Numbered from the stretch's first letter, positions 46,000 to 57,229 are shown. The stretch is 64,000 bases of DNA from Paracentrotus lividus (GCA_940671915.1 CALNVZ010003433.1:28285691-28349690); one strand, 5' to 3'. The notes: generated by a model from the letters alone, not told the origin. A program made the numbers and translations.

Positions 46000-46779
46000 G
46001 CACACATTTCTTTAAATTTAAAAATAGAGGGCGCTATAAACAAATATACAAATTATCTTGACATTTATGTCATGCGATATAATAAAACAATATTTAGTAA
46101 AGTTCCCAAAGAGATTCATACATTAACTAGCTGACTAAAAGCTTAGTTTTACACATTTTTAGAAAATTCTGTATTTTGGCGGCCATTTTGTATGACGTCA
46201 CATATCTTAAAATGCTCAATGCTGGTTTCACAGCGGTAAATATTTCCCCATTGACTCGGGTGTTAATTTAAGATTTCGAAACGCTACTAGAGAAAAGGGT
46301 GAAAATTGGGCTAACTAATGTCTAGTAGTAATTTAAAGACAATTTACTCAGCTTCTCACTGTTAGTCTCAAAACATAGGCATAGCCAGCTCGAATTTTCA
46401 TTACTCAAGAAAATATAGCGCCCTCTCGTGGACACTGTTGGATAGGAAGTTGAAGGCAGTAAATAGGCTTCTACATTCACCCTCGTCATATAGTTCCAAA
46501 ACAACTGCCTAGATCTTTCCCATTTGTGCAAAGAGTGTCCAAGTCTTGATTTCCTGGGAATCGGTGTCAAAAAACCAAACAAATGAATACATTTTCTTCA
46601 ATCTGGCGTTTGAAATGAGTGATTTTGTCTTAGGGTTGGCTCGCACTCACATTTTTGGTGCCTTTGTAACCTGTAGACAGAGTGTCAGCAATCGGTTTCT
46701 TCATATTGAAGGTTTAGGCAATCATAATCCGTTGACTATAGACGCCAAAACAAGGTACATCGAGATGGCAGCTGGACTA
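46000..46779. repeat. Right arm of the 8.6-kb element
   Basis: Inverse of 38,144-38,510 with an additional 430 bp at about 46,250-46,680. That extra piece is AT-rich with TAGCGCCCTCTCGTGGACAC and no clear ends. Confidence 0.7.
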
Positions 46780-48471
46780 AAATCCGTTCTGATTGATTCT
46801 CAGTTCTGGATCAATAGCTTCTCTTATCCGGTTTAGTATCATGCGATTAAATAACTTTGCAATGATACACATCAGGCTGATTCCTCTGTAGTTGTCGGTA
46901 TTGGAGAGATTACCCTTTCTGGGGACTGGTATGATGTTCGAGAGTGACCATTGCTCAGGTTTTTTGTTCTCCATGAAGACCTTGTTACATATTTTGATGA
47001 CAACATCATTCAGATCACAACTCTTAAATACCTCCGGGGGATGTTATCTGGCCCTGCACTCTTGCCTTGCCTCAAAGAAGACTTTGCTTTATCATATTCT
47101 CCTTTTGTGAAGGGACCATCCTCAATTCCGAGGTCTGCAAAAACAGTTGGTAGTTCCTAGTCAGTGTCCTGTGTATGTGCTGGTGTGCCTAGCAACTTCT
47201 GAAAGTGGTTAAACCAGGTACTCACTCTCTCTTCTGGACTTGCTCCAGCAACCTGGCCTTCTTCTGTTGTTTTCCTTCCAGTGATCTCATTAATTACTCT
47301 CCAAGCATCTCCATACTGGCCAGCACCATTGACACTCTGTATTCTGTCTATTTTCTCCCTTAAGTCCTTTTCTTTCAATGTGTTATATGTTACATACAAC
47401 TTTTCCTTTGCCTGCTTCAAGAGTATGTTGTCTTTCTCTAAGCCTGTTGAGGTGAATTTTCGACTAGCCTCCCTCATTTTTTCCCTTGCCTCAGTCACGT
47501 CCGGGTGTTTCGAGTATAACTCTCTTTTAGTGTGTGTTTTCTTGGGTACACAGGCCACCATTGCAGCCTTGTTTGCTTCCACGAATCTCTCATACATGTC
47601 TGTTGGGTCTTCTTCGACGTTAAGAATCTCGAAACGATTTTTCACCTCAACTGTATATTGATCTTGTTAATCAGGATTCACGGCGAATTTCTTCCAGTCA
47701 AACTTTGCTCGCTGTTTTGCCTTTGGGACACGAAGACTCAGTCTGACTTTCATCGACACGACTCTGTGGTCTGAACCCACTGTGCAGAAGGTGTTGTATG
47801 GTTCTGCATTCAGGACGCTGTTCCACCACTTCCGTCTTACCAAAATGTAATCAAGTTGACGTTTCATTCCTGTGCCCCTGTCAAGATAAGTCCATCTTTT
47901 ACCCTGTTTCTTCCTGAACTGGGTATTAGCTGCTAGAAGACTATGCTCTGTCATAATCTCTACCAGAAGTTTTCCATTTCTATTTGTTTTATCATGCCAG
48001 GTGAAAGGAGCATCTTCCATTCCTAGTCTTGCATTAAAATCCCCTAGGACTGCCAGGAAGTTGTGCGCAGGAATTCCACGGATTACGTCACTCATATCAT
48101 CATAGTAATTCTCGACCACTTCTTCTGGAGATGTATTGGTTGGTGAGTATGTGACTATCACTGTTGTGACTGGATTACTGTCAAACTCTGCAACAAGGAT
48201 CCTCTTGGAGTGTCGTGTTGCTCTACGCAAAGCTTTCCTGGCACGAGAACTGAGTAGAAGTCCCACTCCTCCAACTGATGCCTGAGCCTGGTTCCTCCAT
48301 GCGGAAGCTGTAACAAGGTATTGACCTTCCAGTCTGCTGAATACAACTGGATCCTCATGTACTCTTCTGTGTTCCTGGATACCTAGGATCTCAATCCCAC
48401 ATGATTCAAAGCAGTGAGCTATCTCACTTGCTCTCACTTCTTCTCTTGCTGTATTAGCATTGAAGGTAGCC
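46780..48471 (-). pseudogene. NLR-C endonuclease, linker and RT fingers
   Basis: The translation start is probably the ATG at 48,471 (MATFNANTAREEV), 19 codons inside the longest frame. Endonuclease boxes: LGIQEHRRV (catalytic glutamate), TYSPTNTS, LGDFNARLG, RQLDYILV and GSDHRVVSM. One TAA (47,667) and one TAG (47,157) interrupt an otherwise single frame through a basic linker (ending TWFNHFQKLLGTPAH). A missing C in a C-run near 47,041 shifts the frame before EQWSLSNIIPVPRKGN and NYRGISLMCIIAKLFNRMIL, and the piece ends at RINQNGF against the insertion. Confidence 0.85.
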
Positions 48472-48839
48472 ATTATGAATAGCTTCCTACAACGCAAGAG
48501 TGCTTCAGAATGAGCACCGTTTTCAGACAAACCCCCTCCCAGGAGGGTTTAAGGGCCCATCGTCATTTTGTCGACTTCCTGCTACAGGTCGACTAGTACT
48601 TCTATCGTCCGCAAAGTTCCTGTGGACTCCCGCCACTTGAAGTATAGGCTTTGAAAAAAACTGAACTATTCATAAATAAGGTCTTTACTATGCTGTGATG
48701 CAGGGCATCTAATCAAAGGGGGCGCAACTCCTCCAATGATGATGGCTGACCGGTGGATGACCGGTGGTCACCTCATACGCCCTTTGCCGTATAGAGAAGC
48801 GTTGCTTACAATATACGCCGAGCCCACCATCAAGGCTCC

Positions 48840-49220
48840 CTATTTCACCCATAAATGGGACCATTTATTAGGGATGGTTCCCTGGGAACCGTCTGGGTAG
48901 TAGAGCGTGTTCCACACGCCGGTGGGTAATACATACCCTAGACTACTGAGGGGTTCCCACCCCGAGCACACGTCTGCATTCATTTTGCTACTCCCGGCCG
49001 CAATGCCGGTTTCCCCAGGTGAGGTGGGACGGGGACCCTTGCGTGCACTTGCAGCAGCAACCCATGTCAACCCGGTGCCGTTTCCCCGAGACGACTGTTG
49101 CTGAAGCCAGATAGGGTTGAAAGCAGAATCTTCTGGGTTACTACTACCAAAACCCAAGTAGATCTCTAAGGGTACCATAGGTGCTGGTATATGTATATGA
49201 ATAGTGTACCTCTCTGACAT
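48840..49220 (-). CDS. Upstream open frame of NLR-C (5' region, ORF1-like)
   Basis: A 126-codon frame (MSERYTIHIHIPAPM at the start; GTGLTWVAAASARKG and WEPLSSLGYVLPTGVWNTLY inside) lies in the GC-richer 5' region of NLR-C, before the endonuclease ATG. No domain is recognised. The same region in the second copy (56,549-56,902) is frameshifted. It may be a small ORF1 or simply an open 5' UTR. Confidence 0.4.
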   Translation of the reverse strand: MSERYTIHIHIPAPMVPLEIYLGFGSSNPEDSAFNPIWLQQQSSRGNGTGLTWVAAASARKGPRPTSPGETGIAAGSSKMNADVCSGWEPLSSLGYVLPTGVWNTLYYPDGSQGTIPNKWSHLWVK

Positions 49221-49225
49221 TTATT

Positions 49226-49599
49226 GTGTTTATCAATCATTCCCTCTGTGTTGAAAATAGTCCACCTCTATGTGTCGTGAGTGACACGACATCTGAAATG
49301 TGAGTGACACGACCAGTGCCTTAAATTCAACATTTCAAGTAAATAACTAAATCCAAATCACCTGTATTTATATGCCATGTTAGAATAGTCCATGAAAATT
49401 ACTTTAAGCAAAAAAATCTGACAGAAGTGATTGGTATTAAGAATGAGAGGCATTTAAAGCGTCATAGTCCCATACGTGCAAATTCTGGTTTGCTCAATTA
49501 TTCAGCGTAAGAAAACTGGATCACATAATGTTTGAACTTTAATAATTGTTTGTATTGTAAAGAAGCCTTTGTGTTGTTTTCAGATCCTAAATTGCATTT
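49226..49599. other. Non-coding interval between NLR-C and NLR-G
   Basis: Contains two GTGAGTGACACGAC words (49,277 and 49,300). No gene. Confidence 0.5.
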
Positions 49600-50169
49600 T
49601 CAAAGGCACAGCGCCACATCAAAATTTCAGCTTAATGTCCCACTTAGTCTGAATATGACCATATATGATTTAATGTACTTGCTCAGACATGGACATGTTA
49701 CAGTCGAAATATGCACCAAGATTTTTAGATGATTTAGATGGTATGATACATGTTGAACCCACATTGAGAATAACATTTTCAAGACGACGGAGATTATACG
49801 CATAACCAATAACTAAAAACTCAGTCTTGTCTTCATTTAATTTCAATTTATTAATGCCCATCCAGGCACTGATGTCTGCCACACAAGAAGAAAGTGTCTT
49901 TAGTGCGGTATCTTGGCTGGAGTCCTTCTTTGGATCGAATGTTATGTATATCGCCGGCATATGTGTGATACGAGACTTGATGATGTCAAGCGATATCTCA
50001 CACAGGCAACGTGTAGATGGTGTAGCCGATAGGTCTAAAAACAGATCCTTGCTGAAGGCCTATAGAACTTGACTTAACCGCAGAGGACTGTCCATTAATC
50101 TCTACGTAATTAGTGGACCAGTCTGCGAAAATACTGTTCTGATAAGAACCTACATGAATACACGACCTT
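49600..50169 (-). pseudogene. NLR-G RT C-terminal half (palm to thumb)
   Basis: From high to low: FADWSTNYVEINGQSSAV, QQGSV (motif B), TYAGDI where YADD is expected, then KTLSSCVADISAWMGINKLK and LNEDKTEFLVIG, KNLGAYFDCNMSMSEQV. The second copy also reads AGD, so the catalytic aspartate was lost before the duplication. CR1/L2-like. The upstream half is at 54,660-54,972. Confidence 0.75.
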
Positions 50170-50494
50170 CCCGGCCGCCTAGCCCGCAGGGGTCCGTGGA
50201 TACCCTATAGACTGTGAGTTATTGTGACTGTGAGTTATTGTGAGTTATTACCGGCTTTTTTCTTCTTTCTACTGATGTATTAACTCTTTTACTGCATGCC
50301 TTAGAATGCATCAGTGACGAATACTAGATTTCATACAAAATGAACTAAGCATGAATATATTTTGATCGCAAAACTTCATATTATTGATCTTGACATCTTT
50401 GATTTCATTCGTGATCGCATCTGTGCTTTGAAAAAGCTGTCTGATCGGACGCCATTTCTTTTTCACCGGTAAGCGTACGTCGTTACCTAGGAAC

Positions 50495-50959
50495 ATGGCT
50501 GAGGTAATTAACCTTGACGATGTTAAGACGATTGCCGACACCATTGTCAATAACTTTGTTAAATTTGATATGCAAAGTAGCCCGTGAAAATCTAAAAATA
50601 ACAATAACAAAGACTGACATCGAGAGATCACAATCGACTTGGCAGAAGAACAGACGAATCGCAAGCAACAAGCGAGTCACGCGAAGTAAAGCGAAGGACC
50701 CGAATGAACCCGATGAGCCGAAACAAAGCCTCGCGTCATCATCGTAAAGTTTGTATCCTACCGAACTCGCCGACTCGTGTTGTCCAAGCGAAGTGAACTG
50801 AAAGGAAAGCATATGGGCATCGATGAAGACCTCACAAAGTTCAATGCTGACCTCCTAAGAAAGACAAAAGATGTAAAGAAAATCATAGCGGCCTGGACTT
50901 CTGATGGAAGAGTGATTGCACTCCTCCCAACTACTGGGGAAAGTCAGTCAAGAAATTAA
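50495..50959 (+). pseudogene. NLR-H ORF1 protein
   Basis: Starts MAEVINLDDVKTIADTIVNN at 50,495; a frame change near 50,580 leads to ENLKITITKTDIERSQSTWQ and a basic stretch (RVTRSKAKDPNEPDEPK); a second change leads to RSELKGKHMGIDEDLTKFNA, DLLRKTKDVKKII and AAWTSDGRVIALLP. The last block is the C-terminal domain seen in ORF1 proteins of L2/CR1-type elements, thought to bind nucleic acid. Confidence 0.65.
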
Positions 50960-51355
50960 TAAAGGACGAAAGTGAATTGGACAAGATTTGAAAATATCTT
51001 TATTGCTAAATATGCCAAGAAAGTCCTTTGATTTTGTTGGCTATGTGATTATGATGTTTTGCAGCATATAAAACTCTTTATTTATTGATGCATTCGAATT
51101 CTAAAGATAATAGTTAAAGGACTTTACATATTTATGTTCTTTGTTTGTCGATGTAATTTTAAAACATAATTTACACGCCTTGTGTTTTAGGGGTTCTATT
51201 TTAATGGTTGAAACAATTTCCATGTGTTAGCTGCCAGATCTCTGTTAAAAATTCTGATAGAGCTTTACATGTACAGGTTGTAAAAAATGGGTTCACACAA
51301 AATGTGTTCATATAAAAACAGAACTATACGATGATTCCCAATCAGCATTTTGGAT

Positions 51356-54258
51356 TGGAAATGCTCAAAGTGCCTTTTTGAATATTTGCCCTTCTATAAT
51401 TTTGATATGTATATTCTAATGATATTGAAGACACTGCTGATAGCTCTGTATGTTCCTCGCAATCGGAAATGTCTATACAATTTAAATATCTTAATGATAA
51501 AGGTCTCAAATTTGTACATTTAAACATTCGTAGCGGGCTGCCTTCTACGTAACTTAGATGAAATCAAATTATTTTTTGCAGAGTAACCAAGTACACATCA
51601 TTGCTTTTAACGAAACCTTTTTGGATGAAACAATATTTGATAGTGAAGTAAGTATTGATAATTTTCAATTAATTCGCAAAGATCGGAATAGACATGGAGG
51701 TGGAGTGGCAATATATATCCATAACTCTTTAAGTTTTGAATTTATCGATTATAATGTAACGAATTCATTAGAGATACTTCCGATCTTAGTTCGGCCAAAG
51801 TTTCTAATCCGATTATTTTTCTTAATTGGTATCGTCCTCCAAATTCTAACATTGAGTTATTTCAAGAATATGAAAATCTATTATCACATCTCGATCGTTT
51901 CATCATTGTATTATAATTATGGGAGACACCAATTGCGACATTCTCAAAGTTCCCTTTTCGTCAGTACAAAGCCCTAGACGAAATACACAACTTATATTCA
52001 TTGCATACATAAATACTAAAGAATATACTCGGGTTACATCAAGCTCTAAAACGCTATTGACCATATGCTTACAAACACCGGACAGAGTAAAAAGTCATGG
52101 TGAATACATATGGGGATCAGTGATCATTCAATGAGTTACGTTAATTGGAAATCAACACATGAAAGTTCGTCATGCACGATTAATTTCCGGAATATGACTG
52201 GTATTGATCTGGATTCTTTCTCTGAAGACCTAAGTAAACAACCTTGGCACGAAATTCTTGAGAGTGAAAGTATCGATAAAGCCTAGATAAATGGGAACAT
52301 CTTCTAATGATGGTTGTCAACAAAAGTATGCCTCTTAGAAGTAAAAGAGTACGAAGTAAGAAATCGCCATGGATGAATTCAGATATTATTAAGTTGATAC
52401 GGGAAAGGGACATGTTGAAGAAAAAGGCATGTAAGAATAAAGATGATATAAAGATGAAGAGTATAGAAAATTAAGGAATATGATCACATTTCGAATCAGA
52501 AAAGAAAAGAAAAAATATTATTCTGAAAAAATTACAAAAATCAAAGAAAATTCGGGGAATATTTGTCAGTTCTTAAGTCATTATTACCAATAACAACATT
52601 AACTCTGTTTTTAAAAAATGATAGAGAAAAATTAATTGAACAAAGCGAATGTTTTAATGATTATTTTGCAAATATTGGAAAAGATTATCATCAAATATAC
52701 CTGTCTCTCGTGAGCCTGTCTTAGGGGATACCTATTCTCAATCCTGCTTTTACTTCAAACCAGTGACCGAAGAAGATGTTTTACGTGAAATTAAGTTGTT
52801 AAAAATAAACCCTCATGTGGCATTGATGGTATTTCCGCCCAAATAATAAAAATGTCTGCTCCAATTATACTTCCTTCGTTAACTTACTTAATAAACAAAT
52901 CACATGCTAGATGGTAATTTCCCGAAAAATTTAAAATAGCTAAAGTTATACCAATTCATAAGTCCGGGAAAAAGATGAGCCTTGTAATTACAGGCCGATT
53001 TCAATCCTTTCTACTGTTTCTAAAATATTCGAAAGACTTGTAGCAAATCAACTTAAATTTTACTTGAAGAAACATTCTATACTTTGTTCTGAGCAATCGC
53101 GTTTTAGAAAAAATCATTCCACTATGACATCTTTATTAAAAGTCACTGATGATTGCTTAAAGCAATGGACGAACGTCTTTATACGGAGCAGTCTTTATAG
53201 ATCTAAAAAAAGCTTTCGATACTGTAGATGTAAATATACTTGTAAATAAATTGTCTAATATTGGTGTTGCAAAAGATGCTCTTTTATGGTTTGAGAGTTA
53301 TCTTTTCAACCGAAAAATCTGTACATATATTGAATCTGTTTCTTCAAATATTTTGAATATTGATTATGGAATACCACAGGGCTCAACCCTTGGACCAATT
53401 TTATTCATCAATATATATCAATGATTTGTTAAACAAATTAAATACTGTAAATTACATCTATATGCAGATGACACTGTTATATATTTTTCTGGTAAAGAAA
53501 TTAAGGATATTGAAAAGTATATAAATCTGGGCTTGTGCAATATATATAATTGGTTGTGCCATAATAAGCTTAGTCTCAATGTAGATAAAACTGTATCCAT
53601 GTTATTTGGAACTGGTGCTATGTTATCCAAATGTCAATGTTTAAATGTGAATATGTCTAGTAAGCCTATTAAGCAGTGCAATATGGTAAAATATCTTGGA
53701 ATGTATCTTGATCCAAAACTGAAATGGGATTTGCATATTACAGAACTCTGTAAAAAAAATTAGCAAACTTGTTAATTTTTTGGCACGACTCCGGTACTAT
53801 GTAACTGAAAGTAACTTAAAATTGTGTACAATTCTATTATACTCCCCCTTTTCGATTATGCGGATGTGGTATACGACTCAGCAAGTAAAAAATACATAAA
53901 TCAATTACAAAAATTACAAAATAGGGCAGGTCGTATTATTTTAAAGGTTAAACCGCTTCATTATACTTCTAATAAACAAATACATAATAGGCTTGAATGA
54001 ATGTCTCTACAATCCAGAAGAAATTTGCATATTAACACAATTGTTTTTAAATGTTTACATAATATGGCACCTTTGTATCTAACCGAATCTTTCCAATTTT
54101 GCAACTATGTGTATAATCTCAGATCTAAAGGCAATGTTACTATTCCAAAAACCAATACAGAATCTTGCCGAAGAATGTTTTTATACAGAGGATCAAAAAA
54201 ATACAATGAAATACCATCAAACATTAAATTGGCAAATAACTTAAACACATTTTCTTAG
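51356..54258 (+). pseudogene. NLR-H ORF2: endonuclease and reverse transcriptase
   Basis: Begins with a CxxC block (WKCSKCLFEYLPFYNFD). Endonuclease boxes: VHLNIRS-like start, IIAFNETFLDETIF, RKDRNRHGGGVAIYI. RT blocks: YRPISILSTVSKIFERLVAN, a FRKNHST block, FIDLKKAFDTVD (motif A), YGIPQGSTLGPILF (motif B), LYADDTVIYFS (motif C, about 53,460), NWLCHNKLSLNVDKTVSMLF, VKYLGMYLDPKLKWDLHIT and the C-terminal NTIVFKCLHNMAPLYLTESF. At least ten frame changes break it; many differ from those in the second copy. Confidence 0.8.
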
Positions 54259-54659
54259 ATTTTTGCTTTCAACACCACATATGGCTCTGATCTTTAATTG
54301 AAGTTGGTTTCACCGGGGGGGGGGTAATAGGGTTCTACTGATATCCAATGTTTTTAACTTATTTTAGCCGCTTTATAGTATGTTTAATTGTTAAATTGTT
54401 CCTTATTAGACTTTGTAGTATATAATATATACAGTCAGTTTAAGTTTCTATGTTTTATGTTTAACTGGACCCGAGGGAAGACCCAGTACCCATTTTAATT
54501 TTGTTGCTGATCGGGCTATCCAGCCATTCTATTTCATACCATATTCCATTACCTTACTGTGTATATTTCACTTATATATATTATATTTGAATTATGTTTT
54601 TATATATTGTTATGTTTTTATATTGTTGAATGGAAAATAAATACAATACAATACAATAC

Positions 54660-54972
54660 GATTTGAACCATTGAAGTGCAATGCCCTGGACTCCTATCCT
54701 ATCTGTTAAACGAGTAATCAATATTTAGCGGTCGATGGTATCAAACGCCGCCGATAAATCAAGCGACAACAACAACGCTACATGGCCTTTATCTAGAGCA
54801 ACCCTTATATCATTTTCACTTTCACAAGGACTGTCTCCGTGCTATGGTACGGCCTATAGGCAGATTGGCAAGGCTCGTACAAGCCGTTGTCGGTCATGTG
54901 ATCCATTAATCTGCGACACACAGCTTTTTCAATGATCTTTCCAAGAAATGTTAGATTGGCTACAGGTCTGTA
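54660..54972 (-). pseudogene. NLR-G RT N-terminal half
   Basis: From 54,972 downward: YRPVANLTFLGKIIEKAVCR, DHMTDNGLYEPCQSAYRPYH (then STET), a frame change, LSLDLSAAFDTIDR (motif A) and GIALQWF. The next block (the motif B region) is at 50,165, beyond NLR-H, so NLR-H split this domain between motif A and motif B. The other end abuts a palindromic MITE at 54,973. Confidence 0.75.
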
Positions 54973-55216
54973 CCCTGATAACAGAGTGACGTCTTAAAGA
55001 CGTCTTAAAGACGTCAGGAAAAGACATCTTTATGACGTAAATTTGCACCCACGTTTGACGTCTTAAAGACATCGTATTTTTACGTCATTATTACGTCTAA
55101 AACTGACATCTTTATGACGTAAAAATACGACGTCTTTAAGACGTCAAACGCGGGTGCAAATTTACGTCATAAAATTTTTTTTCTGACGTCTTTAAGACGT
55201 CACTGTGCTATCAGGG
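54973..55216. mobile_element. Palindromic MITE built from GACGTC words
   Basis: Ends CCCTGATAACAGAGTGACGT and, from the right, CCCTGATAGCACAGTGACGT. Arms of about 120 bp mirror each other (TTTGCACCC, CGTTTGACGTCTTAAAGAC). The motif GACGTCTTAAAGACGTC, itself a palindrome, recurs at the ends. It interrupts NLR-G after NYRPVAN. Confidence 0.85.
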
Positions 55217-55621
55217 ATGTTGACATTAATACTGAGTCCTATCCTATCCTATCCTAACCTATCCTAATATTATAACCTATGCTGTCCTACACAAAGGCCC
55301 TATTATACTGGCAGTGTGTCCGGTCCTGCTATATAAAGTGCTACAGACCAATGTTTGAAGAAAGACAGTTACTTATTATTAAATTACACTTTCGTTAATG
55401 AAATATGAAGAATTGTCATTATGAAGCACCTTGAAATTGTGTTATACATAATAGGATAATAATTTAAAATAATTTTGATTATGTCAATAAGCCAAATGCC
55501 GGTTATATGGCTTAAAATTGCATATTTCTATTCATTTTCCCCTTTTTTTCAAATCTCAGACACGGAGAGATGCCGCGTGTCAAGAAAATAAAAGTCATTC
55601 CCCTTTTTTTTTCACCCCCGC
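55217..55621. other. Duplication spacer and flank
   Basis: After the MITE comes (TCCTA)n-like sequence (55,239-55,269) and AT-rich DNA to 55,560, still shared with copy 2. The 61 bp at 55,561-55,621 (CACGGAGAGATGCCGCGTGT and a T-run plus CACCCCCGCCC) occur only here and form the junction between the two copies. Confidence 0.7.
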
Positions 55622-56176
55622 CCCTGTTTTTCTGAACTGGGTATTAGCTGCTAGAAGACTATGCTCTGTCATAATTCTTACCAGAAGTTTTCCATTTCTA
55701 TTTGTTTATCATGCCGTGAAAGGAGCTCTTCCATTCCTAGTTCTTGCATTAAAATCCCTAAGGACTGCCAGGAAGTTGTGCGCAGGAATTCCACGGATTA
55801 CGTCACTCATACACATAGTAATTCTCGACCACTTTTCTGGAGATTATTGGTTGGTGAGTATGTGACTATCACTGTTGTGACTGGATTCTGTCAAACTCTG
55901 CACAAGGATCCTCTTGGAGTGTCGTGTTGCTCTAGCAAAGCTTTCCTGGCACGAGAACTGAGTAGAAGTCCCACTCCTCCAACTGATGCCTGAGCCTGGT
56001 TCCTCCATGCGGAAGCTGTAACAGGTATTGACTTCCAGTCTGCTGAATACAACTGGATCCTCATGTACTCTTTGTGTTCCTGGATACCTAGGATCTCAAT
56101 CCTGATTCAAAGCAGTGAGCTATCTCACTTGCTCTCACTTCTTCTCTGCTGTTGCATTGAAGGTAGCCATTATGAA
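55622..56176 (-). pseudogene. NLR-C endonuclease fragment, copy 2
   Basis: Same sequence as 47,902-48,471 but with many one-base deletions, so the endonuclease frame, which is intact in copy 1, is broken repeatedly. The start codon region (GTAGCCATTATGAATAGC on the plus strand) is preserved. Confidence 0.85.
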
Positions 56177-56902
56177 TAGCTTCCTACACGCAAGAGTGCT
56201 AGAATGAGCACCGTTTCAGACAAACCCCCTCCCAGGAGGGTTTAAGGGCCATCGTCATTTTGTCGACTCCTGCTACAGGTCGACTAGTACTTCTATCGTC
56301 CGCAAAGTTCGTGTGGACTCCGCCTTGAAGTATAGGCTTTGAAAAAAAACTGAACTATTCATATATAGGTCTTTACTATGCTGTGATGGCGGGCATCTAA
56401 TCAAAGGGGGCGCAACTCCTCCAATGATGATGGTGACCGGTGGATGACCGGTGGTCACCTCATACGCCTTTGCCGTATAGAGAAGCGTTGCTTAAATATA
56501 CGCCGAGCCCACCATCAAGGCTCCCTATTTCACCCATGGGACCATTTATTAGGATGGTTCCCTGGGACCGTCTGGGTAGTAGAGCGTGTTCCACACGCCG
56601 GTGGGTAATACATACCCTAGACTACTGAGGGGTTCCACCCGAGCACACGTCGCATTCATTTTGCTACTCCCGGCCGCAATGCGGTTTCCAGTGAGGTGGG
56701 ACGGGACCTTGCGTGCACTTGCAGCAGCAACCATGTCAACCCGGTGCCGTTTCCCCGAGACGACTGTTGCTGAGCCAGATAGGGTGAAAGCAGAATCTTC
56801 TGGGTTACTACTACCAAACCAACGTAGATCTCTAAGGGTACCATAGGTGCTGGTATATGTATATGAATAAGTGTACCTCTCTGACATTATTGTGTTTATC
56901 AA
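56177..56902 (-). pseudogene. NLR-C 5' region, copy 2
   Basis: Matches 48,472-49,220. The 126-codon frame of copy 1 is shifted several times, although fragments such as WEPLSSLGYV or WNTLYYPDG can be followed. Confidence 0.8.
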
Positions 56903-57229
56903 TCATTCCCTCTGTGTTGAAATAGTCCACTCTATGTGTCGTGAGTGACACGACATCTGAAATGTGAGTGACACGACCAGTGCCTTAATTCAACATTTCA
57001 AGTAAATAACTAATCCAAATCACCTGTATTTATATGCCATGTTAGAATGTCCATGAAAATTACTTTAAGCAAAAAAATCTGACAGAAGTGATTGGTATTA
57101 AGATGAGAGGCATTTTAAGCGTCATAGTCCCATACGTGCAAATTCTGGTTTGCTCAATTATTCAGCGTAGAAAACTGGATCACATAATGTTTGAACTTTA
57201 TAATTGTTTGTATTGTAAAGAAGCTTTGT

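Larger units (their letters stand above)
38144..46779. mobile_element. 8.6-kb foldback element inserted in NLR-C, TSD AAA
   Basis: It begins TAGTCCAGCAGC and ends GCAGCTGGACTA, with AAA immediately outside each end (38,141-38,143 and 46,780-46,782). Excision gives an exact join in frame (GGA TTT AGG CGA on the minus strand). The arms extend inward for about 370 bp with shared blocks TTGTTTTGGCGTCTATAG, AACGGATTATGATTGCCTAA, TGACGTCATACAAAATGGCC and TAGCGCCCTC. The interior carries a minisatellite palindrome, NLR-D, NLR-E with NLR-F nested in it, a gap and an exon-like ORF. No transposase was found, although the 327-bp gap hides part of it. Confidence 0.8.
34681..49225 (-). mobile_element. NLR-C: non-LTR retrotransposon split by three insertions
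   Basis: One minus-strand element in pieces: 5' region and endonuclease to RT fingers (49,225-46,780), RT palm onward (38,143-37,118), C-terminus (35,126-34,985) and a GGTA-repeat 3' tail (34,700-34,681). The intervening DNA is three inserted elements. The protein order across joins is continuous: RINQNGF before the 8.6-kb insert and FRRGRTTVAQ after it; LWEPTHGR before the 2-kb insert and RRGRGRKRKTYLD after it. About 3.6 kb remains once inserts are removed, a plausible full length. The 5' half has only two in-frame stops and one frameshift, so the element is fairly young. The clade is not certain; the short simple-repeat tail would fit RTE-like elements. Confidence 0.85.
50170..54659 (+). 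mobile_element. NLR-H: CR1/L2-like retrotransposon with ORF1 and ORF2
   Basis: A plus-strand, nearly full-length element inserted in NLR-G. 5' UTR from about 50,170, ORF1 (50,495-50,959), ORF2 (about 51,356-54,258), and a 3' UTR ending in ACAATACAATACAATAC (to 54,659). Both ORFs carry one-base indels in both copies of the duplication, but at different places, suggesting sequencing error on top of any real decay. Confidence 0.85.
47902..55560. repeat. Segmental tandem duplication, copy 1 (7,659 bp)
   Basis: Collinear with 55,622-63,120 from CCCTGTTT..CTGAACTGGG to CAAATCTCAGA. It contains the NLR-C 5' part, NLR-G with NLR-H nested, and a GACGTC MITE. The endonuclease frame of NLR-C is intact in this copy over the shared part. 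Confidence 0.95.

Noticed and set aside
47281..47774. Plus-strand ORFs with hydrophobic runs, membrane-protein-like
   Set aside because: They are antisense to the NLR-C linker, which reads as a basic LINE linker on the minus strand.
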